From JAHELQ01 sp965603365 (GTDB taxonomy: Bacteria > Acidobacteriota > Aminicenantia > UBA2199), in the NCBI GenBank assembly GCA_965603365.1, contig CBFDCR010000002.1:62001-126000 (forward strand): DNA of 64,000 bases. Reading direction: 5' to 3'. How positions within the stretch are numbered: position 1 is the first letter of the stretch; each line of letters begins with the position of its first letter. Shown here one piece after another: positions 25,770 through 35,078 of the stretch. The notes under the pieces are model-generated. The model was not told the origin of the DNA, did no database searches, and saw nothing but the letters and a program-made list of their open reading frames with translations. The position numbers and the translations under genes are program-made.

Positions 25770-27263
25770 ATGAAAAAGCTTTTTTTTGTAATGGGTCTTA
25801 TCATCTTTCTCTTCTCCTTTTCATCATTGGCGGAAGAGCCACTCAAATTGTTGAGAATCAAAGATCCCCCGGAGGCGGTGAAGGGAAAAAACACCTTGTT
25901 GGTAAACGTAAAAGATGCCGAGACAATCGTCGGCGACTTTAAGTTGAAAGAGCAGGAATTCTCCGGTTTTATCGAACTGGCGGACATGAACAGCAAACCC
26001 CTGGCCAAACTGGCCCGGGTGAAAAAAGGGGAACTCAAATGGAGTCACAAGATCCACGACAACCAATTTCTGGTGGTCAAATTCAACAAGGAGGATTACC
26101 CCGTTATGCTGGAAAAAATCAAGGGAGGCGTGCTGAAACCCGGTCTGAGGCTCCAGACCAGTGAATCCAAAACAACCGTCACCAGCAGCAAGATCGACAG
26201 TCCCTTTGCGGAATTGAAATACGAGAAGGAGAAATATATCCTGAAATGGCGGGAGATTACCTTTGTGGAATCTCCAGACCTGTCGGCCTTGATAAAATAT
26301 CCGGTAAAGGTCGAGCCGGGTCAGGAGTTGCTGGACGATATCACCATAACGGTCACCAATAACGGTACCACCGCGGCCCGGGACTTCACCGTAGAGCTGG
26401 TGCTCTCCAGCGACGAAAAGATTCCCCTGAAACCGGCAGCCCAATCCGAGACATTCGCCGATGACATGCTGCTGTCAAACGGTAAAAAAACAGTCGAACT
26501 GCTAAATCCCGGTGAGAGCCTCAGCCTGAAACCGGGGGCGGCGATCCGCATCCCCGCCGATGCCCCACCGGCCAAGTATTACCTGGGCGCGGTGGTGGAC
26601 CCGGAAAATAAGATAAAAGAGATCAGCAAAGACAACAACACCTATGCCGGCTTCCTGATGATATCGATGCCGGCGCCAAAATGCGTCATCGTCGATATGT
26701 GCGACACCCGGCTCACCTACGAACCGACGGGATTCAAACTGCAAGTCGACTGCCAGGGCAAGCTCCTTTCAAACGGCAAGGACTGGCGAAAATGTATGAT
26801 TAAACCCTACATACACCAGCTCAAACACCTGGACTGGAAAGATTTCTTCTGGGAGGTCAATACCCTATCGCAAACCGTATGGAAAATCACGGGCACCCCC
26901 TTCTGCAAGACCGGCGGCAATGCCCGGCAGATCAAGGCGAAAGTCCAGGTCAACGGCGGCTCCAGGACGACTCCGCCCAGCCGTTTTACCATCTTCCTGG
27001 CCGACACCCGCATGGAACTGGAACCGGCCAGCCGGGGATTTAAGATCGACGCCTATGATACCCCCCTGGCCTATTTGCCCCTGTGGCATCACTGCCAGGT
27101 GCAGCCCCACCTCTACCACGTCAAAAATGCCCTGTGGCCGGATTCTTTCTGGGAAGTGGATTGCCACAAGAAACAGGTCAACGTCATTGTAGGGGGTAAA
27201 TTTTGCAATCCCGGCGGCAGCGCCACTCTATTGGAAATTGCGGTAATGGTGGAGAACCGATAA
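25770..27263 (+). CDS. Secreted CARDB-like protein with two C-terminal Cys-containing repeats
   Basis: 497 residues. Signal peptide (MKKLFFVMGLIIFLFSFSSL, then AEE). Residues about 170-300 read like a CARDB/Ig-like adhesion module (VKVEPGQELLDDITITVTNN, DPENKIKEISKDNNTYAGF). Two related segments of about 95 residues end the protein, each with DTR-(L/M)-x-x-EP, a (K/L)...(C/H)-x-(I/V)-(K/Q)-P core, (W)(P/K)D(S/F)FWEV and a closing FC(K/N)(T/P)GG. I do not know the function; a surface-exposed binding protein is likely. Ribosome site GAGGAGG before the ATG. Expression may be attenuated in the leader (25728-25752). Confidence 0.82.
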   Translation: MKKLFFVMGLIIFLFSFSSLAEEPLKLLRIKDPPEAVKGKNTLLVNVKDAETIVGDFKLKEQEFSGFIELADMNSKPLAKLARVKKGELKWSHKIHDNQFLVVKFNKEDYPVMLEKIKGGVLKPGLRLQTSESKTTVTSSKIDSPFAELKYEKEKYILKWREITFVESPDLSALIKYPVKVEPGQELLDDITITVTNNGTTAARDFTVELVLSSDEKIPLKPAAQSETFADDMLLSNGKKTVELLNPGESLSLKPGAAIRIPADAPPAKYYLGAVVDPENKIKEISKDNNTYAGFLMISMPAPKCVIVDMCDTRLTYEPTGFKLQVDCQGKLLSNGKDWRKCMIKPYIHQLKHLDWKDFFWEVNTLSQTVWKITGTPFCKTGGNARQIKAKVQVNGGSRTTPPSRFTIFLADTRMELEPASRGFKIDAYDTPLAYLPLWHHCQVQPHLYHVKNALWPDSFWEVDCHKKQVNVIVGGKFCNPGGSATLLEIAVMVENR

Positions 27264-27277
27264 GATTAGGATTTAAC

Positions 27278-27361
27278 AGGCCGGAGAGCCGTTGCGTCGG
27301 CCAAAATTATTTCTAGCTTCTTCCACTCATTGTGAGGGTGGCCGCTAGGGCTCTCTGGCCT
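27278..27361 (+). other. Long inverted repeat in the 27264-27452 gap
   Basis: AGGCCGGAGAGCC (27278-27290) pairs with GGGCTCTCTGGCCT (27348-27361) with one mismatch, enclosing about 57 bases that hold a second weaker pairing (GTCGGCC with GGTGGCCGC). No T-run follows, so it is not a simple terminator. It may be a structured RNA, a processing site or a small element remnant between two secreted-protein genes. Confidence 0.5.
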
Positions 27362-27452
27362 AAAAACTAATATGTTTTACGATTGCCGATTTTTCAACTA
27401 CCTGGCCCAATATTTTTGTAATTTATTTCTTAACGAAAGGAGAAGAAGAAAC

Positions 27453-27971
27453 ATGAAGGCATTCAGACTGAAACACTTTTTTATCATCCTCTCCTTTTTT
27501 ATGATGCTGTCGGTGCCTATTTTGGCCGACACCGAATCGCCCGGCAGTGCGGCCACAGACTTTGCCGCTTCGCTGTACCGGGCCGGCGACATACCGGAAA
27601 AAATATTAAACACTCTCCACCACACCATTGTGAGCGGCGACCGGGACCTATCGGCAGCGGAGATGACAGAGCTCTTGAACCATGCCAGGGGTGTAATCGC
27701 CACATTGGATCAGCCATTCAGGCTCACCTTAAAAAATCTCAAATGGAAAGTGGAAGCCCAGACAAAGAAAGACTCGATAAATATCAGGGGCTATTTCCAC
27801 TCCCTGCGATTTTTTGACCCTGAAGATACGGTTGTGATCTTGCGCCCCCTGCTCAAAGAGGAGGATAAAGATAAATTGGAAGCCATCAACTTCTACGCCT
27901 CAAAATTGATATTTGTACTGAGGCCGATGGATCGACGTTATAAAATCATCGGTTTTTCTGCCGAATTGTAA
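27453..27971 (+). CDS. Secreted 172-residue protein of unknown function
   Basis: Start ATG 27453 has a clear AAGGAGAAG ribosome site; the open frame to 27372 has none. Signal peptide MKAFRLKHFFIILSFFMMLS, cut near ILADTES. The mature part is mixed helix and strand with no Cys and no known motif: YRAGDIPEKILNTLHHTIVS resembles a helical pair, and FRLTLKNLKWKVEAQTKKDS a strand-rich part. It lies 33 bases before the large radical SAM gene and may be cotranscribed with it. Function unknown. Confidence 0.75.
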   Translation: MKAFRLKHFFIILSFFMMLSVPILADTESPGSAATDFAASLYRAGDIPEKILNTLHHTIVSGDRDLSAAEMTELLNHARGVIATLDQPFRLTLKNLKWKVEAQTKKDSINIRGYFHSLRFFDPEDTVVILRPLLKEEDKDKLEAINFYASKLIFVLRPMDRRYKIIGFSAEL

Positions 27972-28004
27972 ACGCCGGAGCCCCATAGGGCGGAAATTAA
28001 AAAA

Positions 28005-29834
28005 ATGGCAGATTTAAGAGTACTTCCCGGCAAATGGCTGATCCGCTACCCGCCGCGGCAACTGGATTTCCCGGCAGTCCTGGCGACAACACTGGAGGGC
28101 AGCCAGTGGATTCAGGCCCGCGGCTGGAAGCCTTCCAGAATCCAGGTGGTTATCGATCCCCGGTTCAACGAGAGTTGTTATTGTCTGCAGGGGAAAACCC
28201 TTTATATCGAGTTAAAAGACCGGCATCCCCGGTTACTCCGGGAAAAGGTGAAGCCAAAAAATGGAGACATAGGGGCTATGCCTCAGAGGCCAATCGAGAA
28301 GGTACTTCTCGCCTACCCCTTCCGGTTAAACGACAGGCGGTGGGATACGATCTCCATAACCGCCTCTTCCCTCTTCCTGGGTTCTGCCCTTTCGGGCCAG
28401 GGGTTTTCGGTGGAGGTCAAGAAACAACTCCTGCCGGCCGCCGACCTCGACCCTGCCTACATGAATCACGACCTGGTGGGACTGACCCTGTTCGAAGACT
28501 TGTTCCTGGAAACCAGGGAGTTCCTGGGCCAATTAAGGGCAAACTACCCGGGCCTGCTGGCGGCCGGCGGGCCCCTGGTCACCTTAAATCCGCTGGAATC
28601 GGCCTTTCATCTACCGGAACTGCATCTGCTGGTACGGGGAGAGGCGGAGTTCATTTTGCCGGGGCTGCTCAAGGCCATTGCCGGCGGCGATGTCGATGGA
28701 TTTTTCCACTACAAAGGGGTGCTGTTCCAGGCTGACGGCCTCGTCCTCATTTCGGATATCGATGAAATCAACTGCCCCCTTCATTTCGAGAATTTTCACT
28801 TCCAGCTCGATTTCCTGCAGAAAGAACATCTGGGACAGGGGCTGGAAATGAATGTGTCCCGGGGCTGCAAACGGGGGTGTCTATTCTGTTCCCGGGTGCA
28901 GGGTAAATCACTGAGGCAATTGGCCCCACACCAATTCGCGGCCTTACTGCAGCAGTACGAGCAGAAGATCGCTGAATTTAACGTAGATGCGCCCCACACC
29001 AGATCCGTAAACATCAATGACGACGATATGCTGCAAGATATCGACTATGCGGCACAGATTTTCGGCCTGATCAAGAAACACGGTTTTAGATTGTGGGGTG
29101 TTCAGACCGCCGTCTCTTCGCTGTTTACCTCCGGCAACCGGCCCAACCTGAAGGTCATCGAATGCCTGGATGATCCGCAGTTATTCGTAAATAACCGCCC
29201 CCTGCTGTGGCTGGGTACCGATACCTTTATCAAAGAGAGGGGACGGCGGTTGGGCAAGCGTTCTTTTTCCCCGGACGAACTGCGCCGACTCTGCCAGGAG
29301 CTGGAGAGAAAAAACATAACCCACTATCACTACTGGATCAGCAGTGACCAGCGCACCGATTGGCGGGAATTTGTCGAAGAGTTTCTATTCATCTGTGATC
29401 TTCACAGGCAATTCAAGACCTTCGGCCTGCTGGCCCACGCCCCCTTCGTGATACCCTATGCCGCCACCCCACTCTACCGGCAGTTGAAACAATCGGCTGC
29501 GGAATTTCAACGGCTCAAAATTAGAAAAATGTTGACAGGGCCGCTGCCGCTGTTTGACTTTCCCCTGGTGGAGCGGCTGGAAACCCCCTATGAGCATCTC
29601 AACCGCCTGCTGAAGAATGAAAAAAATAACCGTCAGCGGGGTTTTTTTGACTGTCTCAAAGAGAAAGATTATGCCGAAGCCCTGATGATCCTGTACTACT
29701 TTCTCAAACAGGAACGGTTCCGCTTTGAGTCAGGCCAAAAGCAAGACGAAGCAGCGAAACACAAGACCGTGGAAGCCAGAATCGAAGAGTATATCTCTGA
29801 TTTGACAACGCATTCTTTTTCAATTAAAATTTGA
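28005..29834 (+). CDS. Large radical SAM protein with B12-binding-like N-terminal region
   Basis: 609 residues. Residues about 85-230 look like a cobalamin-binding-type Rossmann domain (KVLLAYPFRL, LLAAGGPLVTL, LLVRGEAEFILPG). The radical SAM motif follows as CKRGCLFC near residue 290, after NVSRG. The barrel continues with NINDDDMLQD and LLWLGTDTFI. The N-terminal 80 residues are extra and unrecognised. Substrate unknown. The gene ends 20 bases before the likely thymidylate kinase start and begins shortly after a small secreted-protein gene. The ribosome site is weak (GGGCGG). Codon use and GC resemble the NRPS side of the window. Confidence 0.85.
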   Translation: MADLRVLPGKWLIRYPPRQLDFPAVLATTLEGSQWIQARGWKPSRIQVVIDPRFNESCYCLQGKTLYIELKDRHPRLLREKVKPKNGDIGAMPQRPIEKVLLAYPFRLNDRRWDTISITASSLFLGSALSGQGFSVEVKKQLLPAADLDPAYMNHDLVGLTLFEDLFLETREFLGQLRANYPGLLAAGGPLVTLNPLESAFHLPELHLLVRGEAEFILPGLLKAIAGGDVDGFFHYKGVLFQADGLVLISDIDEINCPLHFENFHFQLDFLQKEHLGQGLEMNVSRGCKRGCLFCSRVQGKSLRQLAPHQFAALLQQYEQKIAEFNVDAPHTRSVNINDDDMLQDIDYAAQIFGLIKKHGFRLWGVQTAVSSLFTSGNRPNLKVIECLDDPQLFVNNRPLLWLGTDTFIKERGRRLGKRSFSPDELRRLCQELERKNITHYHYWISSDQRTDWREFVEEFLFICDLHRQFKTFGLLAHAPFVIPYAATPLYRQLKQSAAEFQRLKIRKMLTGPLPLFDFPLVERLETPYEHLNRLLKNEKNNRQRGFFDCLKEKDYAEALMILYYFLKQERFRFESGQKQDEAAKHKTVEARIEEYISDLTTHSFSIKI

Positions 29835-29854
29835 TTTCCCGGAAGACCAGGAAA

Positions 29855-30451
29855 ATGACATTGGCGGCTCCCTATTTTATCGTGTTTGAAGGCATCGACG
29901 GATCGGGCAAGACCAGCCTGTCCCGGATGTTGTTAGACGACCTAAAGGAAAAGCAATACCAGGTGGTCTGGTTCCGGGAGCCGGGAGACTCGAAATGGGG
30001 TCGGAAGATCAGAGAACTGGCACGGTCAAATGACCGGATTCCCATCGAGGAGGAGCTGAATTATTTTATCGAGGATCGAAGAGTCAACGTCAAAAACAAT
30101 ATTCTCCCCGCCTTAAAACAAAACAAAATTGTCATCTTGGACCGCTATTTCTTCTCCACCGCCTGCTACCAGGGGGCCAGGGGACTAAACGTGGCCGAGA
30201 TCCTGCGCATCAACCGGGAATTTGCGCCGGAACCGGATTGTACCTTCATCATCGATGTAGATGTCGACACCGCTCTGGAGCGTATCCGGCAAAACCGGGA
30301 CGAAAGCGCCCGGCTGTTTGAAAAAGCCTCTTACCTGGCCAAAGTACGGGAAAACTACCTCCGATTAAAGGCCCCCCACCTCCACATCCTCGACGGCAGC
30401 CCCCCCCTGCCAACGATATTTCAGGAGATGAAACCAATCTTGAAAATTTAA
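29855..30451 (+). CDS. tmk: Thymidylate kinase
   Basis: 198 residues from ATG 29855; a TTG at 29831 would add eight residues but has no ribosome site. FEGIDGSGKTSLSRML is the P-loop, WFREPGDSKWG the substrate loop (family FTREPGGT), ILDRYFFSTACYQG the DR(Y/F) motif with the usual S/A-Y-Q-G. It makes dTDP from dTMP with ATP for DNA synthesis. The LID part (RIRQNRDESARLFEKASYL) is short and the protein is a little diverged from housekeeping Tmk, so a second dedicated kinase is possible. Cotranscribed with the radical SAM gene. Confidence 0.85.
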   Translation: MTLAAPYFIVFEGIDGSGKTSLSRMLLDDLKEKQYQVVWFREPGDSKWGRKIRELARSNDRIPIEEELNYFIEDRRVNVKNNILPALKQNKIVILDRYFFSTACYQGARGLNVAEILRINREFAPEPDCTFIIDVDVDTALERIRQNRDESARLFEKASYLAKVRENYLRLKAPHLHILDGSPPLPTIFQEMKPILKI

Positions 30452-30487
30452 GATTCGTAACGAATAGTGTTAAAGGCCGTGAATCGC

Positions 30488-32386
30488 TTAAAATTTAAAG
30501 ATATGATTGCGATTCTTCTTTAAAAACGCCCGGACCTCTTGATAGATCCCTTCGGCGTTTAAATGGTATTGTTCCAGCAGCTCTTCCCGGGAGGCCACCT
30601 CGATGGTCTCCTCCGGTACCCCCAGGGTCAGGAGGCTGTACTTTTTGACGGTTTCGGAAATCAACAGCTCCCGGATCTGGGTGGCGAAGCCGCCGTTGCG
30701 GATGCCGTCTTCGATGGCAATCACCCGCCTTGCCTTTTTAATATGCTCCAGTACCAACTCCTGATCCAGGGGTTTGACAAAACGGACGTTTATGACCGTC
30801 ATCTCCAGTTTATCCTCCTGTGAGAGCCTTTCAGCCGCAGCCATGGCCCGATAGACCAGGGGCCCCACCGCCAGGATCACCCCATCTTTGCCTTCCCGCA
30901 GTACTTCGGCCTTGCCAATGGGAATCTCTTTCAACTCCTCATCAAAGAGAACCCCCTGGCCCGGCTCCTTGGGATAGCGGATAAACACGGTCCGATTGGA
31001 TTGGTAACCGGAGTAAACCATGTGTTGAAGCTCGTTTTCATCTTTGGGGGCGGCAATCACCACCCCGGGCAAAGGTCTCAACAACGAGATATCGTAAATC
31101 CCCTGATGAGTGGGGCCATCCCCGCCCACCAGGCCGGCCCTATCGATCCCCACCACCACCGGGATATTCATCAGGGTAAAATCGTGGGAAATCTGGTCAA
31201 CGGCCCGCTGCATAAAGGTGGAGTAGACACCCAGGATGGGTTTACGACCGCCCAACGACAGTCCGCCGGCAAAATCAAACATGTACTGCTCGGCAATCCC
31301 CACGTCGTAGAAATTTTCCGGGAACGCCTTCTGGACACAATCGAGACCGGTGCCTTCCGGCATGGCCGCGGTGAGGGCAATGACCTTCGAGTCCTTCTCC
31401 ACCAATTTTAATACCGTCTGCCCGAAGACCTTTGAATAGGAAGGCTTGTTGCCGGATTTTTTAAATTTCCCGTTCCTAATATGAAAGGGCGCGGAAGAGT
31501 GGTAAGAGCTGGGGTTATCGGAGGCCGGTTGATATCCCCGCCCCTTTTCGGTCACCACATGGAGCAGGATGGGGAAATCGTACTTTTTGGCCTCATTAAA
31601 CTCCTTGATCATCTCCTTGAAGTTGTGACCGTTGATGGGGCCGATATACTTAACCCCCAGTTCATCAAATAGAGAGCCCGGCACCATCATGGTCCTGAAT
31701 AAAATTTCAATCTTTTTGGCCACCTCTACCATATATTTGCCGATGCCGGGAATATGCTTCAATATCGATTGAATCATCTCCTTCAACCGGATATAGGGGC
31801 GACCGGAGACCAGGTAATTCAGATGTTTGGATATGCCGCCCACATTGGGGGAAATAGACATCTTGTTGTCATTCAACACAATGATCAACCGCTGTTTGAC
31901 CTGGCCGATGTGATTTAAAGCCTCCAGGGCCAGACCACCGGTCAAGGCACCGTCCCCCACCACGGCGACGATATGGAAATCCTCCCCCGCCTTATCCCGG
32001 GCAATGGACATACCCGAAGCAAAGGCTAAGGAGGTGGAAGCATGGCCGGTATTCAAACAGTCATATTCGCTCTCAAAAATATCCGGATAACCGGTAAGCC
32101 CACCTTTTTTACGAATGCTAAAAATTCGATCCTTGCGGCCGGTCACCATCTTATGGGTGTAACACTGGTGACCCACGTCCCAGATAATTTTATCCCGGGG
32201 AGTATCAAAAACCCGGTGAAGCGCCAGGGTTACTTCCACTGCCCCCAGATTGGAGGCCAGATGACCGCCATTTTTAGAAACCACCTCAATAATGATTTCC
32301 CTGATTTCTGCGGTCAACGTTTCCAACTGAGTAAAGGAGAGTTCCTTTAAATCAGCGGGGACATTCACTTTTTCCAGTACAGCCAT
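30488..32386 (-). CDS. dxs: 1-deoxy-D-xylulose-5-phosphate synthase
   Basis: 632 residues, the normal length. It joins pyruvate and glyceraldehyde 3-phosphate, first step of the MEP isoprenoid route, using thiamine diphosphate. VVGDGALTGG starts the ThDP motif and LNDNKMSISPN completes it; DVGHQCYTHKM is the conserved early His region; YDVGIAEQYM marks the pyrimidine-binding domain and DRAGLVGGDGPTHQG the region after it. ATG 32386 overlaps the ispA stop by one base (TAATG), so the two are coupled. Pairing with a prenyl synthase is a common arrangement. Confidence 0.96.
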   Translation of the reverse strand: MAVLEKVNVPADLKELSFTQLETLTAEIREIIIEVVSKNGGHLASNLGAVEVTLALHRVFDTPRDKIIWDVGHQCYTHKMVTGRKDRIFSIRKKGGLTGYPDIFESEYDCLNTGHASTSLAFASGMSIARDKAGEDFHIVAVVGDGALTGGLALEALNHIGQVKQRLIIVLNDNKMSISPNVGGISKHLNYLVSGRPYIRLKEMIQSILKHIPGIGKYMVEVAKKIEILFRTMMVPGSLFDELGVKYIGPINGHNFKEMIKEFNEAKKYDFPILLHVVTEKGRGYQPASDNPSSYHSSAPFHIRNGKFKKSGNKPSYSKVFGQTVLKLVEKDSKVIALTAAMPEGTGLDCVQKAFPENFYDVGIAEQYMFDFAGGLSLGGRKPILGVYSTFMQRAVDQISHDFTLMNIPVVVGIDRAGLVGGDGPTHQGIYDISLLRPLPGVVIAAPKDENELQHMVYSGYQSNRTVFIRYPKEPGQGVLFDEELKEIPIGKAEVLREGKDGVILAVGPLVYRAMAAAERLSQEDKLEMTVINVRFVKPLDQELVLEHIKKARRVIAIEDGIRNGGFATQIRELLISETVKKYSLLTLGVPEETIEVASREELLEQYHLNAEGIYQEVRAFLKKNRNHIFKF

Positions 32387-33240
32387 TATTTATTCCTGAA
32401 CACCATTTTTTCCATCAGATGCAGGAAAGGGGGGAAATTGATTTCCAATTTTTCAATCAGCCCCATGGCCGATCGAAAGTAACGCCCCATCTCCCTCTTG
32501 ACATAATCCGTTCCCCAAAACACCGCTGCATTGGGGCTATGGTTGAGCTCATCTTTGTGTAATCTTTTCCCCACCTCCGCCTCATCCCCCTCGATATCCA
32601 GTAAATCGTCCGCCATCTGAAAGGCAATGCCGATGGAGATACCGGCATCTTCGAGGATTTTACACTCAGCCTGTTTCAGGCCGATAATCTCTGCCGCACA
32701 CAGCAGCACACCTTTAATTAACTCCGCTGTTTTCAACCGGTGGATGGTTAAAATCATGTCCCGGTCACCATTGAATTCAAGATCCAGCGCCTGGCCCCCG
32801 GCCATCCCTTTCAGGCCGATGCTGGAAGTCAAAATTTTTAAAATTTTCACGATCTTTGGCGGGGAGATAGGGGACAAAGAGATTCTCTCAAAGGCCCTCG
32901 TCAACAAAGTATCCCCGGCTAATAAGGCAATGGCATCGTCGAATTTCTTGTGAACAGTGGGCATCCCCCGGCGGAAATCGTCGTTGTCCATCGAGGGTAG
33001 ATCGTCATGAATCAACGAGTAGGTATGAATATATTCAACGGCGCAGGCCACATCCATGTAAGCTGGGGCATTCAACTTATAAGCGTCAATCAACGTTAGA
33101 AACAGAACCGGCCTTAATCGTTTGCCTTTCACGGTCAGGGCATAATGAATGGCCTGTTCCAGCACTCCCCTTTGGGGATTCAATCCCTCTACCAGGGCGC
33201 TGTCGATGCGATCGGCCAAATTATTTATGTAATCATCCAT
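32386..33240 (-). CDS. ispA: Polyprenyl (farnesyl) diphosphate synthase
   Basis: 284 residues. The first Asp-rich motif is DDLPSMDNDDFRRG and the second DDLLDIEGDE, both binding Mg-diphosphate. GKRLRPVL is the conserved early motif. The residues before the first Asp motif (YIHTYSLIHDD) carry Tyr and Ser at the chain-length positions, which fits a short product such as farnesyl diphosphate. It condenses IPP with allylic diphosphates. Upstream partner of dxs in one operon. Confidence 0.93.
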   Translation of the reverse strand: MDDYINNLADRIDSALVEGLNPQRGVLEQAIHYALTVKGKRLRPVLFLTLIDAYKLNAPAYMDVACAVEYIHTYSLIHDDLPSMDNDDFRRGMPTVHKKFDDAIALLAGDTLLTRAFERISLSPISPPKIVKILKILTSSIGLKGMAGGQALDLEFNGDRDMILTIHRLKTAELIKGVLLCAAEIIGLKQAECKILEDAGISIGIAFQMADDLLDIEGDEAEVGKRLHKDELNHSPNAAVFWGTDYVKREMGRYFRSAMGLIEKLEINFPPFLHLMEKMVFRNK

Positions 33241-33340
33241 TATCTATGCTGCTCTTATATTATAGAATCTCCGTAATTCCCTTTATATCCCATTTGCCGG
33301 TAAAAATCAAGAAACATCCCCACTCAGACACATTAAAACA

Positions 33341-34261
33341 TCAGAATCTACGGGAATAGAGATCCGGTTCCACAAAAATTTTCTTTATATCCGGGTATTT
33401 CCCCCGGATATCCTCTTCCAATCCGTTGATCAGATTCGATATTTCCACCGCGTTCAAACGGTGATCGAATTCCGCCTTTACCGCAATCAGGATATCATCC
33501 GGTCCCAATTGCAGCGATTTAATCTGGATCAATCGATTGATACTCTCTTCCTGTTTAAATATTTCGCCAACACTCTTGATTATTTCGGGATCTGCGCTTT
33601 CGCCGATGAGCAAAGATCTCGTCTCATTGCCCAGAAAGAGGGCCACCACCGCCAGGATGAAGCCGATGACGATAGAGGCGATGCCGTCAAATACCAATAT
33701 ACCGGTCAAATGCTGGATAAAAATCAAACCCAGGGCGATACCCAGGCCCGTAAGGGCAGCCAGGTCCTCCAAAAACACCACGATCAACTCGGATTTCTTT
33801 GTTTTCCGTAAATAGGCAACAATACCGCAATCTCCCCGCTCCTTGTTGATTTTCTTAAATGCCCGGTAAAAGGCGACGCCCTCGGCCACGATAGCCAGCG
33901 CCAATACGATGAAGGCATAGTTGATATTTTCGATGGCCTGCGGATGCATCAGCTTATGCACCCCCTGGTAAATGGCAAATACCGCTCCCAATGTAAACAA
34001 TATGATGGCCACGATAAAGGACCAGAAATAGAGTTCACCGGAGAAGCCAAAGGGATGCAAATCATCAGGCCGCCGCCGACCGCTGCGCATGCCCACCAGG
34101 AGTAACACCTGGTTCATCGTATCCGCCACCGAATGGATGGCCTCGGCCAACATGGCGGACGAAGCCGTCATAAAGGCAGCGAGGAATTTCACCGCGGCAA
34201 TAAACAGGTTGGCGCATAAGGCAAACAGGACAACCGTACGGGAACTTTGTATCTTCCTCAT
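33341..34261 (-). CDS. Cation diffusion facilitator (CDF) metal exporter
   Basis: 306 residues. Six membrane segments in the usual CDF plan, with AMLAEAIHSVADTMNQVLLL in helix 2 giving the H-x-x-x-D metal site, and FEDLAALTGLGIALGL-type sequence (LEDLAALTGLGIALGL) in helix 5, where the second pair is E-D rather than H-D. The C-terminal cytoplasmic domain (ILIAVKAEFDHRLNAVEISN) is a ferredoxin-like metal-sensing fold. It would export Zn, Fe or Mn by proton exchange. ATG 34261 is preferred; 34297 gives 12 more residues. Confidence 0.88.
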   Translation of the reverse strand: MRKIQSSRTVVLFALCANLFIAAVKFLAAFMTASSAMLAEAIHSVADTMNQVLLLVGMRSGRRRPDDLHPFGFSGELYFWSFIVAIILFTLGAVFAIYQGVHKLMHPQAIENINYAFIVLALAIVAEGVAFYRAFKKINKERGDCGIVAYLRKTKKSELIVVFLEDLAALTGLGIALGLIFIQHLTGILVFDGIASIVIGFILAVVALFLGNETRSLLIGESADPEIIKSVGEIFKQEESINRLIQIKSLQLGPDDILIAVKAEFDHRLNAVEISNLINGLEEDIRGKYPDIKKIFVEPDLYSRRF

Positions 34262-34541
34262 TCGTGCTATTTTAGCCCTTTCCCCCCCACCTGTCAACCC
34301 ACCACCACGCCGGACTTACCCCAAAAAATAAAATCTAAGTGAGGAACCTGTGATTTTTGGAAAAAAGGGTTACTCTTTTATGTCAAAATAAGACTTCTCG
34401 GCCCAAATTTACTCGTGAATGAGTAACACAGGGTTCTTGATTAAGTCCGGTCTCTTTAGTATGATGGGAGTACTACCTGATCAATCGTTTTAGATAGTCA
34501 ACGGTGGTGAATTAAATCGATTTGAATGCCGGAAGTAGTCT

Positions 34542-34703
34542 ATGAATGTACGTTTAACCAGGGAGCAGAAGGGCACCCGCATCATGAAAGGCAAAGACGT
34601 GTTTAAGATCATGCGTGAAGTGATTCTGCGGGAGAGCAAGTACCGCAAGGAAGTAGAGCACTGTTGGATAGTGCGACCAGTGGCTCTGGTTTGGGCTGCC
34701 TAA
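34542..34703 (+). pseudogene. RadC-like JAB-domain gene, 5' fragment only
   Basis: ATG 34542 codes MNVRLTREQKGTRIMKGKDV then VFKIMREVILRESKYRKEVE and HCWIV. This matches the start of RadC/JAB-domain accessory proteins, which open with (M)xxRLTxxQK...DVxxIMxxILLRE...EHFWVV. The match stops sharply at base 34670, where the sequence GTGCGAC begins; the remaining ten codons to the TAA at 34701 do not fit. The family's zinc-binding HxHPSG part is absent. So the gene was cut, most simply by the element that follows. Confidence 0.7.
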
Positions 34704-34960
34704 GTCGCTATTATGATAGACTTTCGGGCTACCCTATCCATTTGGGGTAACCTTATCCGCAGGTGCATTACGGGTAACTGTTTTGTGCTAAGCTGCGGAG
34801 ACAATGCGAATATCCCGCTAGCCTCAATCCGGGTGATCGCTAAGGTAAATGTGCCGCTAAGGGCAACGTAAAGTGAACAGTCAAAACCTCGTTACGTGCG
34901 GCAAGCGAAGGAAAAAAATACGGGACAGTCTAGAAATCCGCACGCCTATCGACACTGTGC
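34671..34960 (+). mobile_element. Probable 5' fragment of a group II intron
   Basis: It begins with GTGCGAC exactly where RadC homology ends; group II introns start with GUGYG. AAGTCGC about 30 bases on can pair back with GCGAC. A hairpin ACCC-loop-GGGT at 34731-34747 shows TATCCA in its loop, the complement of TGGATA, the last six bases before the junction, as an exon-binding site would. Later parts (CTCGTTACGTGCGGCAAGCG) resemble domain I of bacterial introns from memory. No reverse transcriptase and no domain V hairpin are seen, so this is a dead remnant. The 3' end is a guess. Confidence 0.5.
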
Positions 34961-35078
34961 TGGAGCTGGCGCTTGAGCTGGTTGAATTTGAATTTTGACA
35001 AGTGGGGGGGATTTTGATAAGATGGTTGGTCGTGATAGTACCTTGAGGCACTGTTGAGACGTTCGAGGATTGAGGCGC

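Larger units (their letters stand above)
34262..35078. other. Scar region between CDF exporter and sirtuin
   Basis: About 817 bases with no intact gene. It contains a RadC-like 5' fragment (34542-34703), a segment that looks like the 5' part of a group II intron (34671 onward), and about 150 bases before the sirtuin that hold a short unexplained open frame ending in ELALELVEFEF (stop near 34996). Confidence 0.7.

Noticed and set aside
27278..27361. Intrinsic terminator
   Set aside because: The loop is about 57 bases and no T-run follows, so it is listed only as an inverted repeat.
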